NCBI GenBank assembly: GCA_910589655.1
Contig: CAJUTJ010000143.1
Coordinates: 9,782 to 73,781 of the forward strand
From: an uncultured Acetatifactor sp.
GTDB taxonomy: Bacteria > Bacillota > Clostridia > Lachnospirales > Lachnospiraceae
DNA length: 64,000 bases
Direction of reading: 5' to 3'
The number at the start of each line of letters is the position of its first letter. The stretch's first letter is position 1. Under the pieces are notes generated by a model that was not told where the DNA came from, searched no databases, and saw only the letters and a program-made list of their open reading frames with translations. This document shows, piece by piece, positions 8,623 through 18,010 of the stretch. A program made the translations under genes and the position numbers.

Positions 8623-11319
8623 ATGAGTAAAGAATTGGCGAAAACCTATGACCCCAAGGGCATAGAGGACAAATTGTATGAAAAATGGATGGAAAAGAAA
8701 TATTTTCATGCGGAGGTAGATCACGGGAAGACTCCTTTTACCATAGTGATTCCCCCGCCGAATATCACGGGGCAGCTCCATATGGGCCATGCGTTGGACA
8801 ATACCATGCAGGATATCCTGATCCGCTTTAAGCGGATGCAAGGCTATAATGCCCTTTGGCAGCCGGGTACCGACCATGCTTCCATAGCGACGGAAGTAAA
8901 GATTATCGAGAAGCTGAAAGAGGAAGGCATCGATAAACATGACCTTGGCAGAGAGAAGTTTCTGGAACGCGCATGGGAGTGGAAGAAGGAATACGGCGGC
9001 CGCATTATCGGCCAGTTAAAAAAGATGGGTTCCTCCTGCGACTGGGACAGAGAGCGTTTTACCATGGATGAAGGATGCAACAGAGCCGTTACGGAAGTCT
9101 TTGTAAAGATGCACGAGAAAGGTTATATTTACAAGGGCGCCCGTATCATTAACTGGTGTCCCGTGTGTAACACATCCATCTCCGACGCGGAGGTGGAATA
9201 TCAGGAGCAGGCAGGTCATTTATGGCATATTAAGTATCCTGTGATGAACGAGGACGGCACACCCAGCGATACGGAATTTCTGACCTTTGCCACCACACGG
9301 CCGGAGACCATGCTGGGAGATACCGCCGTGGCAATACACCCGGAGGACGAGAGGTACAGCCATCTTATTGGCAAAAGCGTGATGCTGCCCATTATGAACC
9401 GTGTCATTCCCGTTGTCACGGACACCTATGTGGACAGGGAATTCGGAACCGGTGTGGTTAAGATTACCCCGGCTCATGACCCCAATGACTTTGAGGTAGG
9501 GAAGCGGCATAATCTGCCCGTAGTCAACGTAATGAACGATGATGCCACCATCAATGAAAAGGGCGGCAAATATGCGGGTATGGAGCGCTATGAGGCGAGA
9601 AAAGCCATTGTGAAAGAACTGGAGCAGCAGGGGCTTCTGGTTAAGATCGAGGACTATTCCCACAATGTAGGCACCCACGACCGCTGCAAGACAACCATTG
9701 AACCGCTGGTAAAAGAACAGTGGTTTGTGAAAATGGACGAACTGATCAAGCCTGCTGTAGAGGCTGTGAAAAAGGGAGAAGTCAGGCTGATTCCCGAGCG
9801 TATGGAAAAGACGTATTTCAACTGGACCGATAATATCCGGGACTGGTGTATCAGCCGCCAGCTTTGGTGGGGGCACAGAATTCCCGCCTACTACTGTGAC
9901 AAGTGCGGTGAGGTTACGGTTTCAAAAGAGATGCCCGGAGTATGTCCTAAATGCGGTCATGAACACTTGACACAGGATCCCGATACGCTGGATACATGGT
10001 TTTCTTCCGCATTATGGCCCTTTGAGACCTTGGGCTGGCCGGAACAGACGGAGGATTTAAAATATTTTTACCCCACGGATGTGCTGGTGACAGGTTATGA
10101 CATTATCTTTTTCTGGGTAATCCGTATGATTTTTTCGGGATATGAGCACATGGGGGAAAAGCCCTTTAAAACGGTTCTGTTCCACGGGCTGATTCGGGAC
10201 AGTCAGGGACGGAAAATGTCTAAGTCTCTGGGCAACGGCATCGATCCCTTGGAAATCATTGACCAATATGGAGCCGATGCGCTGAGGCTGACCTTAATCA
10301 CCGGCAACGCACCCGGGAACGATATGCGTTTTTATTATGAAAGAGTGGAGAACAGCCGCAATTTTGCCAACAAAGTGTGGAACGCTTCCCGTTTTATCTT
10401 AATGAACATGGACGGCAAGGAGGTCACGGTTCCTGCTGCCGGAGAGCTGGAGCCGGTGGACAAGTGGATACTTTCCAAGCTGAACACTCTGGTAAAAGAT
10501 GCCACCGACAATATGGAAAGCTTTGAGCTTGGCATTGCCGTACAGAAGGTATATGATTTTATCTGGGACGAATTCTGCGACTGGTATATTGAGATGGTCA
10601 AGCCCCGGCTCTATAATTCGGATGACGCTGCAAGCCAGAATGCGGCGCTTTGGACTTTGAAGACGGTTTTGATCGATGCGCTGAAGCTGCTCCATCCCTA
10701 TATGCCCTTTATTACGGAAGAAATTTTCTGCAGTCTGCAAAGTGAAGAAGAGTCCATAATGATCAGCAGATGGCCGGAATATGCCGGGGGGCGCTGTTTT
10801 GCAAAAGAGGAAAAGGATATAGAAACCATCAAAGAGGCTGTTCGGGGCATCCGCAATGTCCGCACGGAGATGAATGTGGCGCCCAGCCGGAAGGCCGGTA
10901 TCTTTGTAGTCAGCGAGGAGCAGGAGATACTGGATACCTTCACCGAAGGCAGGCTGTTTTTCGCTTCCCTTGCCTATGCCAATGAAGTGACCATGGTAAA
11001 GGCAGAGGGAGAAGGGGGTATGGCGGCGGCCAAGGAAGGGGCAGGCATCCCTCAGGATGCGGTGTCCGTAGTGATTCCCGGCGCCACACTGTATATTCCG
11101 TTTGCGGAGCTGGTAGACATCGCGCAGGAAGTGGAACGTCTGGAGAAGGAAGCGAAACGTTTGGAGGGAGAGCTTGCCCGCGTAAACGGAATGCTTTCCA
11201 ACGAGAGATTCCTTTCCAAAGCGCCGGAAGCTAAAATTGCCGAGGAAAAGGAGAAGCTTGCCAAGTACACTCAGATGATGGAGCAGGTGCGTGAGAGACT
11301 TGGACAGCTGAAAGAATAA
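8623..11319 (+). CDS. valS: Valyl-tRNA synthetase
   Basis: An 898-residue class Ia aminoacyl-tRNA synthetase. The HIGH-type motif reads PPNITGQLHMGHALD, the KMSKS motif is GRKMSKSLGNG, and the editing domain contains TFATTRPETMLGDTAVAIHPED. Two CxxC pairs (WCPVCNTS; YYCDKCGE...CPKCGH) form zinc-binding knuckles, and the C-terminus has the coiled-coil arm expected in ValRS (the VERLEKEAKRLEGEL region). ATG 8623 follows AGGAG at 8611. It is controlled by the T-box leader just upstream. folC follows within 31 bp, so the two are probably co-transcribed, as is common in Firmicutes. Confidence 0.97.
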   Translation: MSKELAKTYDPKGIEDKLYEKWMEKKYFHAEVDHGKTPFTIVIPPPNITGQLHMGHALDNTMQDILIRFKRMQGYNALWQPGTDHASIATEVKIIEKLKEEGIDKHDLGREKFLERAWEWKKEYGGRIIGQLKKMGSSCDWDRERFTMDEGCNRAVTEVFVKMHEKGYIYKGARIINWCPVCNTSISDAEVEYQEQAGHLWHIKYPVMNEDGTPSDTEFLTFATTRPETMLGDTAVAIHPEDERYSHLIGKSVMLPIMNRVIPVVTDTYVDREFGTGVVKITPAHDPNDFEVGKRHNLPVVNVMNDDATINEKGGKYAGMERYEARKAIVKELEQQGLLVKIEDYSHNVGTHDRCKTTIEPLVKEQWFVKMDELIKPAVEAVKKGEVRLIPERMEKTYFNWTDNIRDWCISRQLWWGHRIPAYYCDKCGEVTVSKEMPGVCPKCGHEHLTQDPDTLDTWFSSALWPFETLGWPEQTEDLKYFYPTDVLVTGYDIIFFWVIRMIFSGYEHMGEKPFKTVLFHGLIRDSQGRKMSKSLGNGIDPLEIIDQYGADALRLTLITGNAPGNDMRFYYERVENSRNFANKVWNASRFILMNMDGKEVTVPAAGELEPVDKWILSKLNTLVKDATDNMESFELGIAVQKVYDFIWDEFCDWYIEMVKPRLYNSDDAASQNAALWTLKTVLIDALKLLHPYMPFITEEIFCSLQSEEESIMISRWPEYAGGRCFAKEEKDIETIKEAVRGIRNVRTEMNVAPSRKAGIFVVSEEQEILDTFTEGRLFFASLAYANEVTMVKAEGEGGMAAAKEGAGIPQDAVSVVIPGATLYIPFAELVDIAQEVERLEKEAKRLEGELARVNGMLSNERFLSKAPEAKIAEEKEKLAKYTQMMEQVRERLGQLKE

Positions 11320-11350
11320 AAGGCAGGCAGAAAAGAAGAGAGATTTGTCA

Positions 11351-12652
11351 ATGAAAAAACAGGTTATATCGACCTATGAGGAAGCGGTGGCTTATATCAA
11401 TGAAACTCCCCGCTTCACAACCAAGAACTCTATGGAGGATACCAAGGCGTTTCTGCACCGCCTTGGGGATCCTGACAGAAAATTGAAAATTATCCATGTG
11501 GCAGGCACAAACGGAAAGGGCTCCGTTTGTGCCTATATGCGCAGCATTCTGGAAAAGGCGGGATACAAGGTGGCGCTGTTTACATCCCCCCATTTGACGG
11601 ATATCAGGGAGCGGTTTGTAGTGGACGGGGAAATGATACCCGAAGAGGATTTCCTGCGGATATTTCTGTGCATTTACGAGATGCTCGACCGCAAGTACCA
11701 TCCTACTTTTTTTGAATATCTATTTTTCATTGCTATGATGTGGTTCCCGGAGAGAACGCCTGATTTCTGCATTTTGGAGACCGGGCTGGGGGGCAGACTG
11801 GACGCCACCAATTCCGTTTCCCGAAAAGAGCTGGCGGTAATCACTCATATCAGTCTGGATCATGTGGAATATTTGGGAAATACTACGGAGAAAATCGCAA
11901 TGGAAAAAGCCGGCATTATGCAGGCAGGTTCGGAAGCGGTATATTGGGACAGCGAATCCGGCGTGACGGCAGTTTTTGAAGAAAAGGCGATAGACCTTGG
12001 GATTTCGGCACATTCCGTGTCGAAAAAGAACTACAGGTTCTCAAAAAATAATAAGAAAAGCATTGATTTTTCCGTGAGTACTGAGTATTATGGTTATGTT
12101 ACCCTTACTTTACAAACCATTGCGGCCTACCAAATGGAAAATGCCGCATTGGCCATCCGCGCCATAGAGGTGCTGGACCGGGGAAGAACCGTCACCGAAG
12201 ATCATATTAAACAGGGAGTAAAAGCCTGCTTCTGGGCAGGAAGGATGGAAGAGATTCTGCCGGAGGTTTATTTGGACGGCGCTCATAATGAGGACGGTAT
12301 CCGGGCATTTCTGGAAAGTGTTTCCGCTGACGGGGTTCAGGGAAGCCGGAGCCTTTTGTTCAGTGTGGTAAGGGAAAAGGATTTCGGGAGGATGGTGGAA
12401 GAGCTTGTGAAATCAAAGCTTTTTTCCGAGATTGCCGTCACCCATATGAAGACGGGAAGAGCCTTGGAGACGGATTGCCTTCAGGAGGTTTTTGACAGAT
12501 ACCCGGATTGTTGTTACAGTATATACGATAGCGTTCCTGCGGCTTTGCGTGAGCTGCTGCAGAGCCGGAAAGAGGACGGGCGTATCTATATCGCGGGAAG
12601 CCTGTATCTTGCAGGTGAGATAAAGGAGCTGCTGAAAGATGATAAATTTTGA
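11351..12652 (+). CDS. folC: Folylpolyglutamate synthase / dihydrofolate synthase
   Basis: About 433 residues of Mur-ligase-type fold. The P-loop HVAGTNGKGSVCAYM lies near residue 50, followed by FTSPHLTDIRERF, ETGLGGRLDATN and ISLDHVEYLGNT, all typical of FolC, then DGAHNEDGI in the C-terminal domain. It adds glutamate (and dihydropteroate) in folate metabolism in the cytoplasm. An in-frame TTG at 11345 is possible, but ATG 11351 with GAAGAGAG upstream is preferred. The last 14 bases overlap a short downstream reading frame. Confidence 0.95.
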   Translation: MKKQVISTYEEAVAYINETPRFTTKNSMEDTKAFLHRLGDPDRKLKIIHVAGTNGKGSVCAYMRSILEKAGYKVALFTSPHLTDIRERFVVDGEMIPEEDFLRIFLCIYEMLDRKYHPTFFEYLFFIAMMWFPERTPDFCILETGLGGRLDATNSVSRKELAVITHISLDHVEYLGNTTEKIAMEKAGIMQAGSEAVYWDSESGVTAVFEEKAIDLGISAHSVSKKNYRFSKNNKKSIDFSVSTEYYGYVTLTLQTIAAYQMENAALAIRAIEVLDRGRTVTEDHIKQGVKACFWAGRMEEILPEVYLDGAHNEDGIRAFLESVSADGVQGSRSLLFSVVREKDFGRMVEELVKSKLFSEIAVTHMKTGRALETDCLQEVFDRYPDCCYSIYDSVPAALRELLQSRKEDGRIYIAGSLYLAGEIKELLKDDKF

Positions 12653-12794
12653 AGAAGAGCTGAAAAAGTTCCATCCCAGCCTCGAAGTGGAGGATGCGGA
12701 GGTTGCCATTTATAATCAGGATCTGACGGATATGGCAGATCTTCTTGTAAAAATGATAAAAGAGTCCGAAGAGAAAGCAAATGAGGTATCCTGA
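12639..12794 (+). CDS. Small acidic protein of 51 residues, function unknown
   Basis: A 51-codon frame beginning MINFEEELKKF and ending EKANEVS. It overlaps the end of folC by 14 bases, and its TGA overlaps the next ATG as TGATG. This tight translational coupling on both sides argues that it is real. The sequence is acidic and predicted helical, with no cysteine, membrane segment or known motif. A RBS-like AAGGAG (within folC, near 12623) lies upstream. Its position between folC and a TPR/zinc-ribbon protein gives no clear function. Confidence 0.6.
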   Translation: MINFEEELKKFHPSLEVEDAEVAIYNQDLTDMADLLVKMIKESEEKANEVS

Positions 12795-14206
12795 TGTTTT
12801 GTTACAATTGCGGATGTCAATTATCGGAATATGACTTTTGTACCGGATGCGGAGCGGATGTGTCTCTGTATAAAAAAATTATATGCGTTTCCAATATGTT
12901 TTACAATGATGGCTTGGAGCGCGCAGGCATCAGAGATTTAAGCGGCGCTATTACCAGCCTGCGGCAAAGCTTGAAATTTAATAAGAATAATGTGGAGGCA
13001 AGGAACCTTCTGGGTTTGGTCTATTTTGAGATGGGCGAGGTGGTGGCGGCGCTCAGCGAATGGGTCATCAGCAAAAATCTGCGTCCGGAGAAAAATATTG
13101 CGGACGACTATATCGAGAAAGTGCAGGCCAATGCCACACGGCTGGATTCCATCAATCAGACTATTAAAAAGTTTAACCAAGCTCTCACTTATTGCCAGCA
13201 GGACAGCAGGGATCTTGCAATCATTCAATTAAAGAAGGTACTGTCTCTGAATCCCCGTTTTGTACAGGCGCATCTGCTTCTGGCGCTTCTCTATATGGAC
13301 TCGGAACGGTGGGAACGGGCAGAGAGAGAACTGAAAAAGTGCATAGAAATTGACCGTAACAATACGCAGGCTCTGCGCTACTTAAATGAAGTGGAGCAGA
13401 TGTTTGTGCCTGAGGAAAATATAAAGCAGACGACGAAAAGACAGAGAGAAGAGTCGGTGCGGTATCGTAGTGACAATGAGATTATTATCCAGCCTTTGAA
13501 TGTAAAGGAACCGAAAAAAGGCGGTGTATCCACTTTGCTCAATATCGGTATAGGGCTTGCCATCGGAATGGCTGCTATGTATTTTCTGGTGATGCCTGCG
13601 GCACAGTCCAACGCCAAAAATGCGGCTCAGGATATCATTGCCAGAATCAGCGGGGAGTCGGATGCCAAAACCGTCCAGATACAGGAATTGGAAGCGCAGA
13701 TGGCAGCGCTTCAGGGAGAGTATGACGACCTGCAGCAGGAGTTGGACGGATATATCGGTGATTCGGGCACTTTGCAGACCATTAACAGTCTGCTGCGGGT
13801 AGCTGCTACTTATCTGGAAAATCCCGAGGATATTATGGCTACGGCGGCGGATCTGGAAGTGGTGGCTCAGAATGTGGTTTTGGAGGATACGTCCGAAGAG
13901 TTTCAGGCGCTGTACGGAAAGATTTTATCCGCTATCGGCCCTAAGCTCTCAGAGACTTATTATACGGAAGGACAGGAAGCGTACCGGACAGGGGAGTATG
14001 GGGCCGCTGTCGAAAGTCTGGAGAGAGCCGTCTACTATAATCCCGAGAATGCGGACGGATGGTTTTATCTGGGACAGGCATACCACAATAACGGTGACAA
14101 TGACAATGCGGTGAAAGCCTTTGACGAAGTCATCCAACGATTCCCCGACACGGACAGGGCACGCAGAGCACAGAAAGAAAAGGATGATATTCTCGCCGGA
14201 AATTAA
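12794..14206 (+). CDS. Membrane-anchored TPR protein with N-terminal zinc ribbon
   Basis: 470 residues. The N-terminus MFCYNCGCQLSEYDFCTGCG is a CxxC...CxxC zinc ribbon. TPR repeats follow (residues ~40-200), then a basic/polar linker and one membrane helix (residues ~250-272, GIGLAIGMAAMYFLVMP). After the helix come a coiled coil (QELEAQMAALQGEYDDLQQEL) and C-terminal TPRs (AYRTGEYGAAVESLERAVYYNP and GDNDNAVKAFDEVIQ). Cytoplasmic and extracytoplasmic TPR arrays on either side of a membrane helix suggest a scaffold for envelope or sporulation proteins. The start is fixed by overlap with the preceding stop. Confidence 0.8.
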   Translation: MFCYNCGCQLSEYDFCTGCGADVSLYKKIICVSNMFYNDGLERAGIRDLSGAITSLRQSLKFNKNNVEARNLLGLVYFEMGEVVAALSEWVISKNLRPEKNIADDYIEKVQANATRLDSINQTIKKFNQALTYCQQDSRDLAIIQLKKVLSLNPRFVQAHLLLALLYMDSERWERAERELKKCIEIDRNNTQALRYLNEVEQMFVPEENIKQTTKRQREESVRYRSDNEIIIQPLNVKEPKKGGVSTLLNIGIGLAIGMAAMYFLVMPAAQSNAKNAAQDIIARISGESDAKTVQIQELEAQMAALQGEYDDLQQELDGYIGDSGTLQTINSLLRVAATYLENPEDIMATAADLEVVAQNVVLEDTSEEFQALYGKILSAIGPKLSETYYTEGQEAYRTGEYGAAVESLERAVYYNPENADGWFYLGQAYHNNGDNDNAVKAFDEVIQRFPDTDRARRAQKEKDDILAGN

Positions 14207-14289
14207 GGACTGACTCGATGAAAGAATGCGGCGGCCCGGTCTCGCCGAGCCGTTTTGCCTATAAAAAATACTTTACAATGCTTTGCCGG

Positions 14290-14492
14290 ATGGTGTGTTG
14301 ACCACCTGACAATCCTGCTGATTACCTGCCTGCACTTTTTGTTTGCTGCGCCGGATTTCCCGGTCGTGGAAAACCTGCCTTGCAGGCCGAGAAGATATGT
14401 CGCGTAATCAGGATGAATGCCAAGGTGTCAGAGCGCTCTGAGCATGGAATCTACCGAAGAAAAGAACTTGCTGTACAGGCAGGTTCTTTTAT
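14290..14492 (+). ncRNA. Possible structured RNA or long attenuated leader upstream of spoIIA
   Basis: This non-coding stretch contains long-range complementarity: CTGACA (about 14306) can pair with TGTCAG (about 14427), and GATTAC (about 14321) with GTAATC (about 14402). Inner GC-rich stems follow, and it finishes with its own intrinsic terminator. I do not recognise an RNA family (no tmRNA, SRP, RNase P or known riboswitch core seen). It may be a small RNA or a leader of the spoIIA operon. Confidence 0.3.
14461..14492 (+). terminator. Intrinsic terminator/attenuator before spoIIAA
   Basis: AAAGAACTTGC pairs with GCAGGTTCTTTT around a 7-nt loop and runs into T-rich sequence. It lies between the TPR gene and spoIIAA, so it separates the two transcripts. 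Confidence 0.65.
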
Positions 14493-14588
14493 TGCTTTCT
14501 GGACATAAAAGATCGTCTTTAAAGTGAAGTATGAGACGCTTTCAAATTTGTTTGGTATGTGAGCGAAAGAGCACAGGGAGGTATAGGA

Positions 14589-14909
14589 ATGGAGCAGATT
14601 TCTACAGAGGATTTTCAGGTGATCGACAATTGTCTGATGATAAAGCTGCCGGAAGAAATAGACCATCACCGGGCAGGCTTTATCTGTGAGAATGCGGACA
14701 GGCTTCTGGTGCGGGATGATGTTTGTAATGTGGTGTTTGACTTTGAAAATACCCGCTTTATGGATTCATCGGGAATCGGTATTATAATGGGCCGGTATCG
14801 GAAAATATCCTGTTTTGGAGGAAGGGTTTACGCCATCCATGCAGACAGGCAGATTCAGAGAATTTTGGCGGTATCCGGTTTAAATAAAATTGTGGAGGTA
14901 CTGGTATAA
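14589..14909 (+). CDS. spoIIAA: Anti-anti-sigma factor SpoIIAA (STAS domain)
   Basis: 106 residues, a single STAS domain. The phosphorylated serine region is FDFENTRFMDSSGIGIIMGRY, with the conserved DSSG motif. In the forespore, dephosphorylated SpoIIAA displaces sigma-F from SpoIIAB; here it is the first gene of spoIIAA-spoIIAB-sigF. ATG 14589 is preceded by GGGAGGT with good spacing. Upstream in-frame GTG codons exist but lack a site. The length matches the family. Confidence 0.95.
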   Translation: MEQISTEDFQVIDNCLMIKLPEEIDHHRAGFICENADRLLVRDDVCNVVFDFENTRFMDSSGIGIIMGRYRKISCFGGRVYAIHADRQIQRILAVSGLNKIVEVLV

Positions 14910-15566
14910 ATGATACAGGACATTGAACTCGAAAGAAATGCATTCTCAAATACCGCATATATTCCTGCCCCGGCGGGTAAGGGGCGCAGCTTGGACGGAT
15001 CAGGAGCTTTGAAAACGGAAAATGCGTCTGCCAAAGCGGGAAAGAGGCATACTACGGAAAGAAGAGAATTATCCAAAAACGAAATGGAGCTTTCCTTTGA
15101 CGCCATCTCCGAAAACGAGGCATTTGCCCGGGTAGCGGTGTCGGCATTTGTCTCCCATTTGAATCCCACACTGGAGGAGCTGTCGGATATCAAAACCGCA
15201 GTCTCCGAGGCGGTGACTAACGCCATTATCCATGGCTACGGGAATATTTACGGTTACGCAAGACCCGGCGGGAAAAGACCTCCGGAGGAGGTGGTTCATC
15301 CCGGAAAGGTGAAAATTTACTGCCTTTTGGAGAAGGATCTGCTGCATGTCAGGGTTTCCGACGAGGGAGTGGGCATGGAGAACATCGAGCAGGCCATGGA
15401 GCCGCTGTTTACTACTAAGCCGGAGCTGGAGCGGTCCGGAATGGGTTTTGCTTTTATGGAGGCGTTTATGGACGATCTGGAGGTGGAAAGCCGTCCGGGA
15501 CGGGGAACGACGGTACATATGACAAAGAAAATGGGAGTCGGTGACTGGATTGACAGTGAGGAGTAG
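14910..15566 (+). CDS. spoIIAB: Anti-sigma-F factor / serine kinase SpoIIAB with N-terminal extension
   Basis: 218 residues, clearly longer than the usual ~145. The GHKL kinase core starts near residue 58 (KNEMELSFDAISENEAFAR) and has the N-box KTAVSEAVTNAIIHGY, the G1 box DEGVGM and the G2 region RSGMGFAFM. Ahead of it is a ~57-residue polar extension with no recognised domain, and residues ~112-130 hold a GYARPGGKRPPEE insert beside the nucleotide pocket. ATG 14910 follows the spoIIAA stop directly with GGAGGT at 14893. An internal ATG (15084) would give the normal length but lacks a good ribosome-binding site. Confidence 0.93.
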   Translation: MIQDIELERNAFSNTAYIPAPAGKGRSLDGSGALKTENASAKAGKRHTTERRELSKNEMELSFDAISENEAFARVAVSAFVSHLNPTLEELSDIKTAVSEAVTNAIIHGYGNIYGYARPGGKRPPEEVVHPGKVKIYCLLEKDLLHVRVSDEGVGMENIEQAMEPLFTTKPELERSGMGFAFMEAFMDDLEVESRPGRGTTVHMTKKMGVGDWIDSEE

Positions 15567-15569
15567 CGC

Positions 15570-16334
15570 ATGGAGGAGACATCAGTACTGATTGCTAGGT
15601 CACAGGCAGGAGAAAGAGACGCAAGAGAGGTACTGATCGAGAAAAATTTGGGGCTTGTCCATCATATCGTCAAAAGATTTGCCAACAGAGGATATGATTT
15701 GGAGGATTTGTTCCAAATCGGAAGCATAGGGTTGATGAAGGCCATAGACAAATTTGATTTGAGTCTGGGGTTAAAGTTTTCCACCTATGCGGTGCCCATG
15801 ATTACGGGGGAAATCAAACGATTTCTGCGTGATGACGGGATGGTGAAGGTGTCCCGCACGATTAAGGAGAACGGGCTGAAGGTGAGCATGGCCAGACAAA
15901 AGCTTCAAGGCATACTGGGCAGGGAGCCTGCCATACAGGAAATTGCAGAGGAAACGGGGCTGGACAGAGAAGACATTGTCCTCGCCATGGAGGCATCCAT
16001 CGAAGTGGAATCCATCTACAGCGCAGTGTATCAGGATGACGGCAGTGAAGTCTATCTGGTGGACAAGGTGGTCCGCGGCACCGGCGGCAGTGTCGGAAGC
16101 AGTATGGTGGGTATTTACGACAGCGGGGACAAGGAGAAGGAGGAATTGTTAAACCATATGCTGCTGAAGCAGCTGTTGGACGGCTTGGAGCCTTCGGAGC
16201 GGGAACTGATTTGTATGCGGTATTTTCAAAACAAAACCCAGATGGAAATCGCATCCATGCTGGGAATCAGTCAGGTACAGGTGAGCCGGATGGAGAAAAA
16301 GATTTTGCTTCGGATGAGAGAAAAAGCAAAGTAA
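15570..16334 (+). CDS. sigF: RNA polymerase forespore sigma factor SigF (SpoIIAC)
   Basis: 254 residues of a sigma-70 group 3 factor with regions 2 (EDLFQIGSIGLMKAIDKFD, FSTYAVPMITGEIKRFLRD), 3 (AIQEIAEETGLDREDI) and 4 (TQMEIASMLGISQVQVSRMEKK). Position at the end of spoIIAA-spoIIAB identifies it as sigma-F, the first forespore-specific sigma factor. A linker of about 30 residues rich in Gly/Ser/Asp (GGSVGSSMVG) separates regions 3 and 4. ATG 15570 lies 3 bases after the spoIIAB stop. Confidence 0.95.
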   Translation: MEETSVLIARSQAGERDAREVLIEKNLGLVHHIVKRFANRGYDLEDLFQIGSIGLMKAIDKFDLSLGLKFSTYAVPMITGEIKRFLRDDGMVKVSRTIKENGLKVSMARQKLQGILGREPAIQEIAEETGLDREDIVLAMEASIEVESIYSAVYQDDGSEVYLVDKVVRGTGGSVGSSMVGIYDSGDKEKEELLNHMLLKQLLDGLEPSERELICMRYFQNKTQMEIASMLGISQVQVSRMEKKILLRMREKAK

Positions 16335-16551
16335 AATCGTTAATTTTTTGTGAAAGCAAAATTTTCCGCTTTTCTTCTTGGTAGATATCATATATCATAA
16401 AGGGGGACGAAATCTAAGCTGCACAAACAAATGGCCTGTGTGGCGGTGTCGGAATGTCCGGAAGTTTGTATACAAGAGAGGATTCGCTTCCCGAGGGCGG
16501 CAGGTCAGCCTGACGGAAAGATTGCATAAGGACAGGTAAGGGAGAATACTT

Positions 16552-17715
16552 ATGAAAAAAGAGATGGATGAAGAACTGATGCGGGAATATAGATTCAGAA
16601 GGGCCAGAAGGCGTCAAAACCAGGCCAGATTAATACTTGTCATGATGTGTACCCTTGTGGTGCTGGTTCTGATTATGTATTGCGGAACCGCACTGTACAT
16701 GAAGATCCGGGAAAGGGGAGGAGAAAACCAGGCAGTGGAAGCGCTGACGGGAAATGTGGTTTATTCTCAGGAAGAGCTGGATTTTCAGGTGGCTCAGGCG
16801 GAGGCCAGAGCCGTATCCGAGGCGGAGGCTGCCGCCGAGACGAAGATTGCGGAAGCCGTCCGTTCCGCCGAGGAACAGGCACAGGCGGCGCTTTTGGACA
16901 ATATCCGGACAGGGATTTCCGACGGGCAGACAATGCTGGAAACCTTGCGTCCTCTATATCCCGAGGAAATGATTGTGGCCAGCGGCGGCCAGTATCATTT
17001 TGTACCTATTAACCGTAGCTTGCGGCAGAGCCAGCTGCTGCAGGAGAATGTGAACGTGCTGGAAAGCGGTGAAATCCAATATATGTCCGGCGAAGAGGTG
17101 ATTTCTCACAAGGGCATTGATGTATCCAAGCATCAAGGCGATATCAACTGGACGGAGGTGGCTCAGGACGGAGTGGAATTTGCCTTTATCCGTGTGGCCT
17201 CCAGAGGGTACGGTACAGGGAAGCTGGTGGAGGATAACTATTTTGACCAGAATGTTCAGGGAGCGCAGGCCGCAGGCATTAAGACGGGTGTCTACATTTA
17301 CAGTCAGGCGATTACCGAGGAGGAGGTTCTGGAGGAGGCTAATCTGGTTCTGCAGAAAATTGCTCCTTATCAGCTGGAGTGCCCGATTGTTTTCGATGTG
17401 GAAAGAGTGTCCGGCGCCAACGGGCGTATGAACAATATTACTTTGGAGGAGAGAACCAATCTGGCGCTGCTGTTCTGCCAGACCATTGAGGCGGCGGGTT
17501 ACAAGCCTATGATTTACCATAATACGGAGATGGGCGCAATGATGATTGATATTGCGGCGCTGGAGGATTATGACAAATGGTTTGCTTCCTACAGTGAAAC
17601 CTTGTATTATCCCTATGAGTATAAGGTCTGGCAGTATACCCAGAAAGGAAGAGTAGCCGGTGTCAAAACAGAGGTGGATCTGAATATCTGCGTGGAGCCT
17701 GTCTGGGCGGAATAA
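16552..17715 (+). CDS. Membrane-anchored GH25 lysozyme-like muramidase
   Basis: 387 residues: a basic cytoplasmic tail, one membrane helix (~residues 27-48), an alanine/glutamate-rich coiled coil (~63-110), a short linker, and a GH25 domain from residue 188 to the end. Catalytic residues are visible in KGIDVSKHQGDI (Asp190) and FDVERV (Asp282/Glu284). It would cleave peptidoglycan glycan strands outside the membrane, tethered by the N-terminal anchor. It is separated from sigF by about 215 bp; a role in sporulation or cell-wall remodelling is possible but not shown. A terminator follows directly. Confidence 0.88.
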   Translation: MKKEMDEELMREYRFRRARRRQNQARLILVMMCTLVVLVLIMYCGTALYMKIRERGGENQAVEALTGNVVYSQEELDFQVAQAEARAVSEAEAAAETKIAEAVRSAEEQAQAALLDNIRTGISDGQTMLETLRPLYPEEMIVASGGQYHFVPINRSLRQSQLLQENVNVLESGEIQYMSGEEVISHKGIDVSKHQGDINWTEVAQDGVEFAFIRVASRGYGTGKLVEDNYFDQNVQGAQAAGIKTGVYIYSQAITEEEVLEEANLVLQKIAPYQLECPIVFDVERVSGANGRMNNITLEERTNLALLFCQTIEAAGYKPMIYHNTEMGAMMIDIAALEDYDKWFASYSETLYYPYEYKVWQYTQKGRVAGVKTEVDLNICVEPVWAE

Positions 17716-17780
17716 GCCGACAGATAGTTACCGGCAGAGCGGTTTTGTACTTTCTTTGAAAAATCGGTTTATGTACACAC

Positions 17781-17816
17781 AAAAGGGATAAATCTTCGGA
17801 TTTATCTCTTTTTTTG
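17781..17816 (+). terminator. Intrinsic terminator after the GH25 gene
   Basis: GATAAATC and GATTTATC close over a TTCG tetraloop, with AAAAGG pairing into the following T-run. Confidence 0.85.
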
Positions 17817-17857
17817 TCCTTAGAGTGGGTTCAAAAGTATTTTGGGCAAAAGCATGT

Positions 17858-18010
17858 TGCTTTTTCACACCCACGCTGCCGCGAGGCGTTTTCACGCGCT
17901 TTTTGGGGGATCAAACCCAAGCGATTAGAATGAACGCTTGGACAGCTCTGCGTGAAACCGCTGTTTGCGGTTTCTGTACATGGGTTACTGTTGCGGAGTG
18001 AACAGTAACC
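17858..18010 (+). repeat. Family A palindromic module array, copy 2
   Basis: About 155 bp closely matching 7981-8135. Hairpins: AAGCGATTAG/GAACGCTT, GAAACCGC/GCGGTTTC, GTTACTG/CAGTAAC. The rest of the gap to 18195 shows nothing recognisable. Confidence 0.75.
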
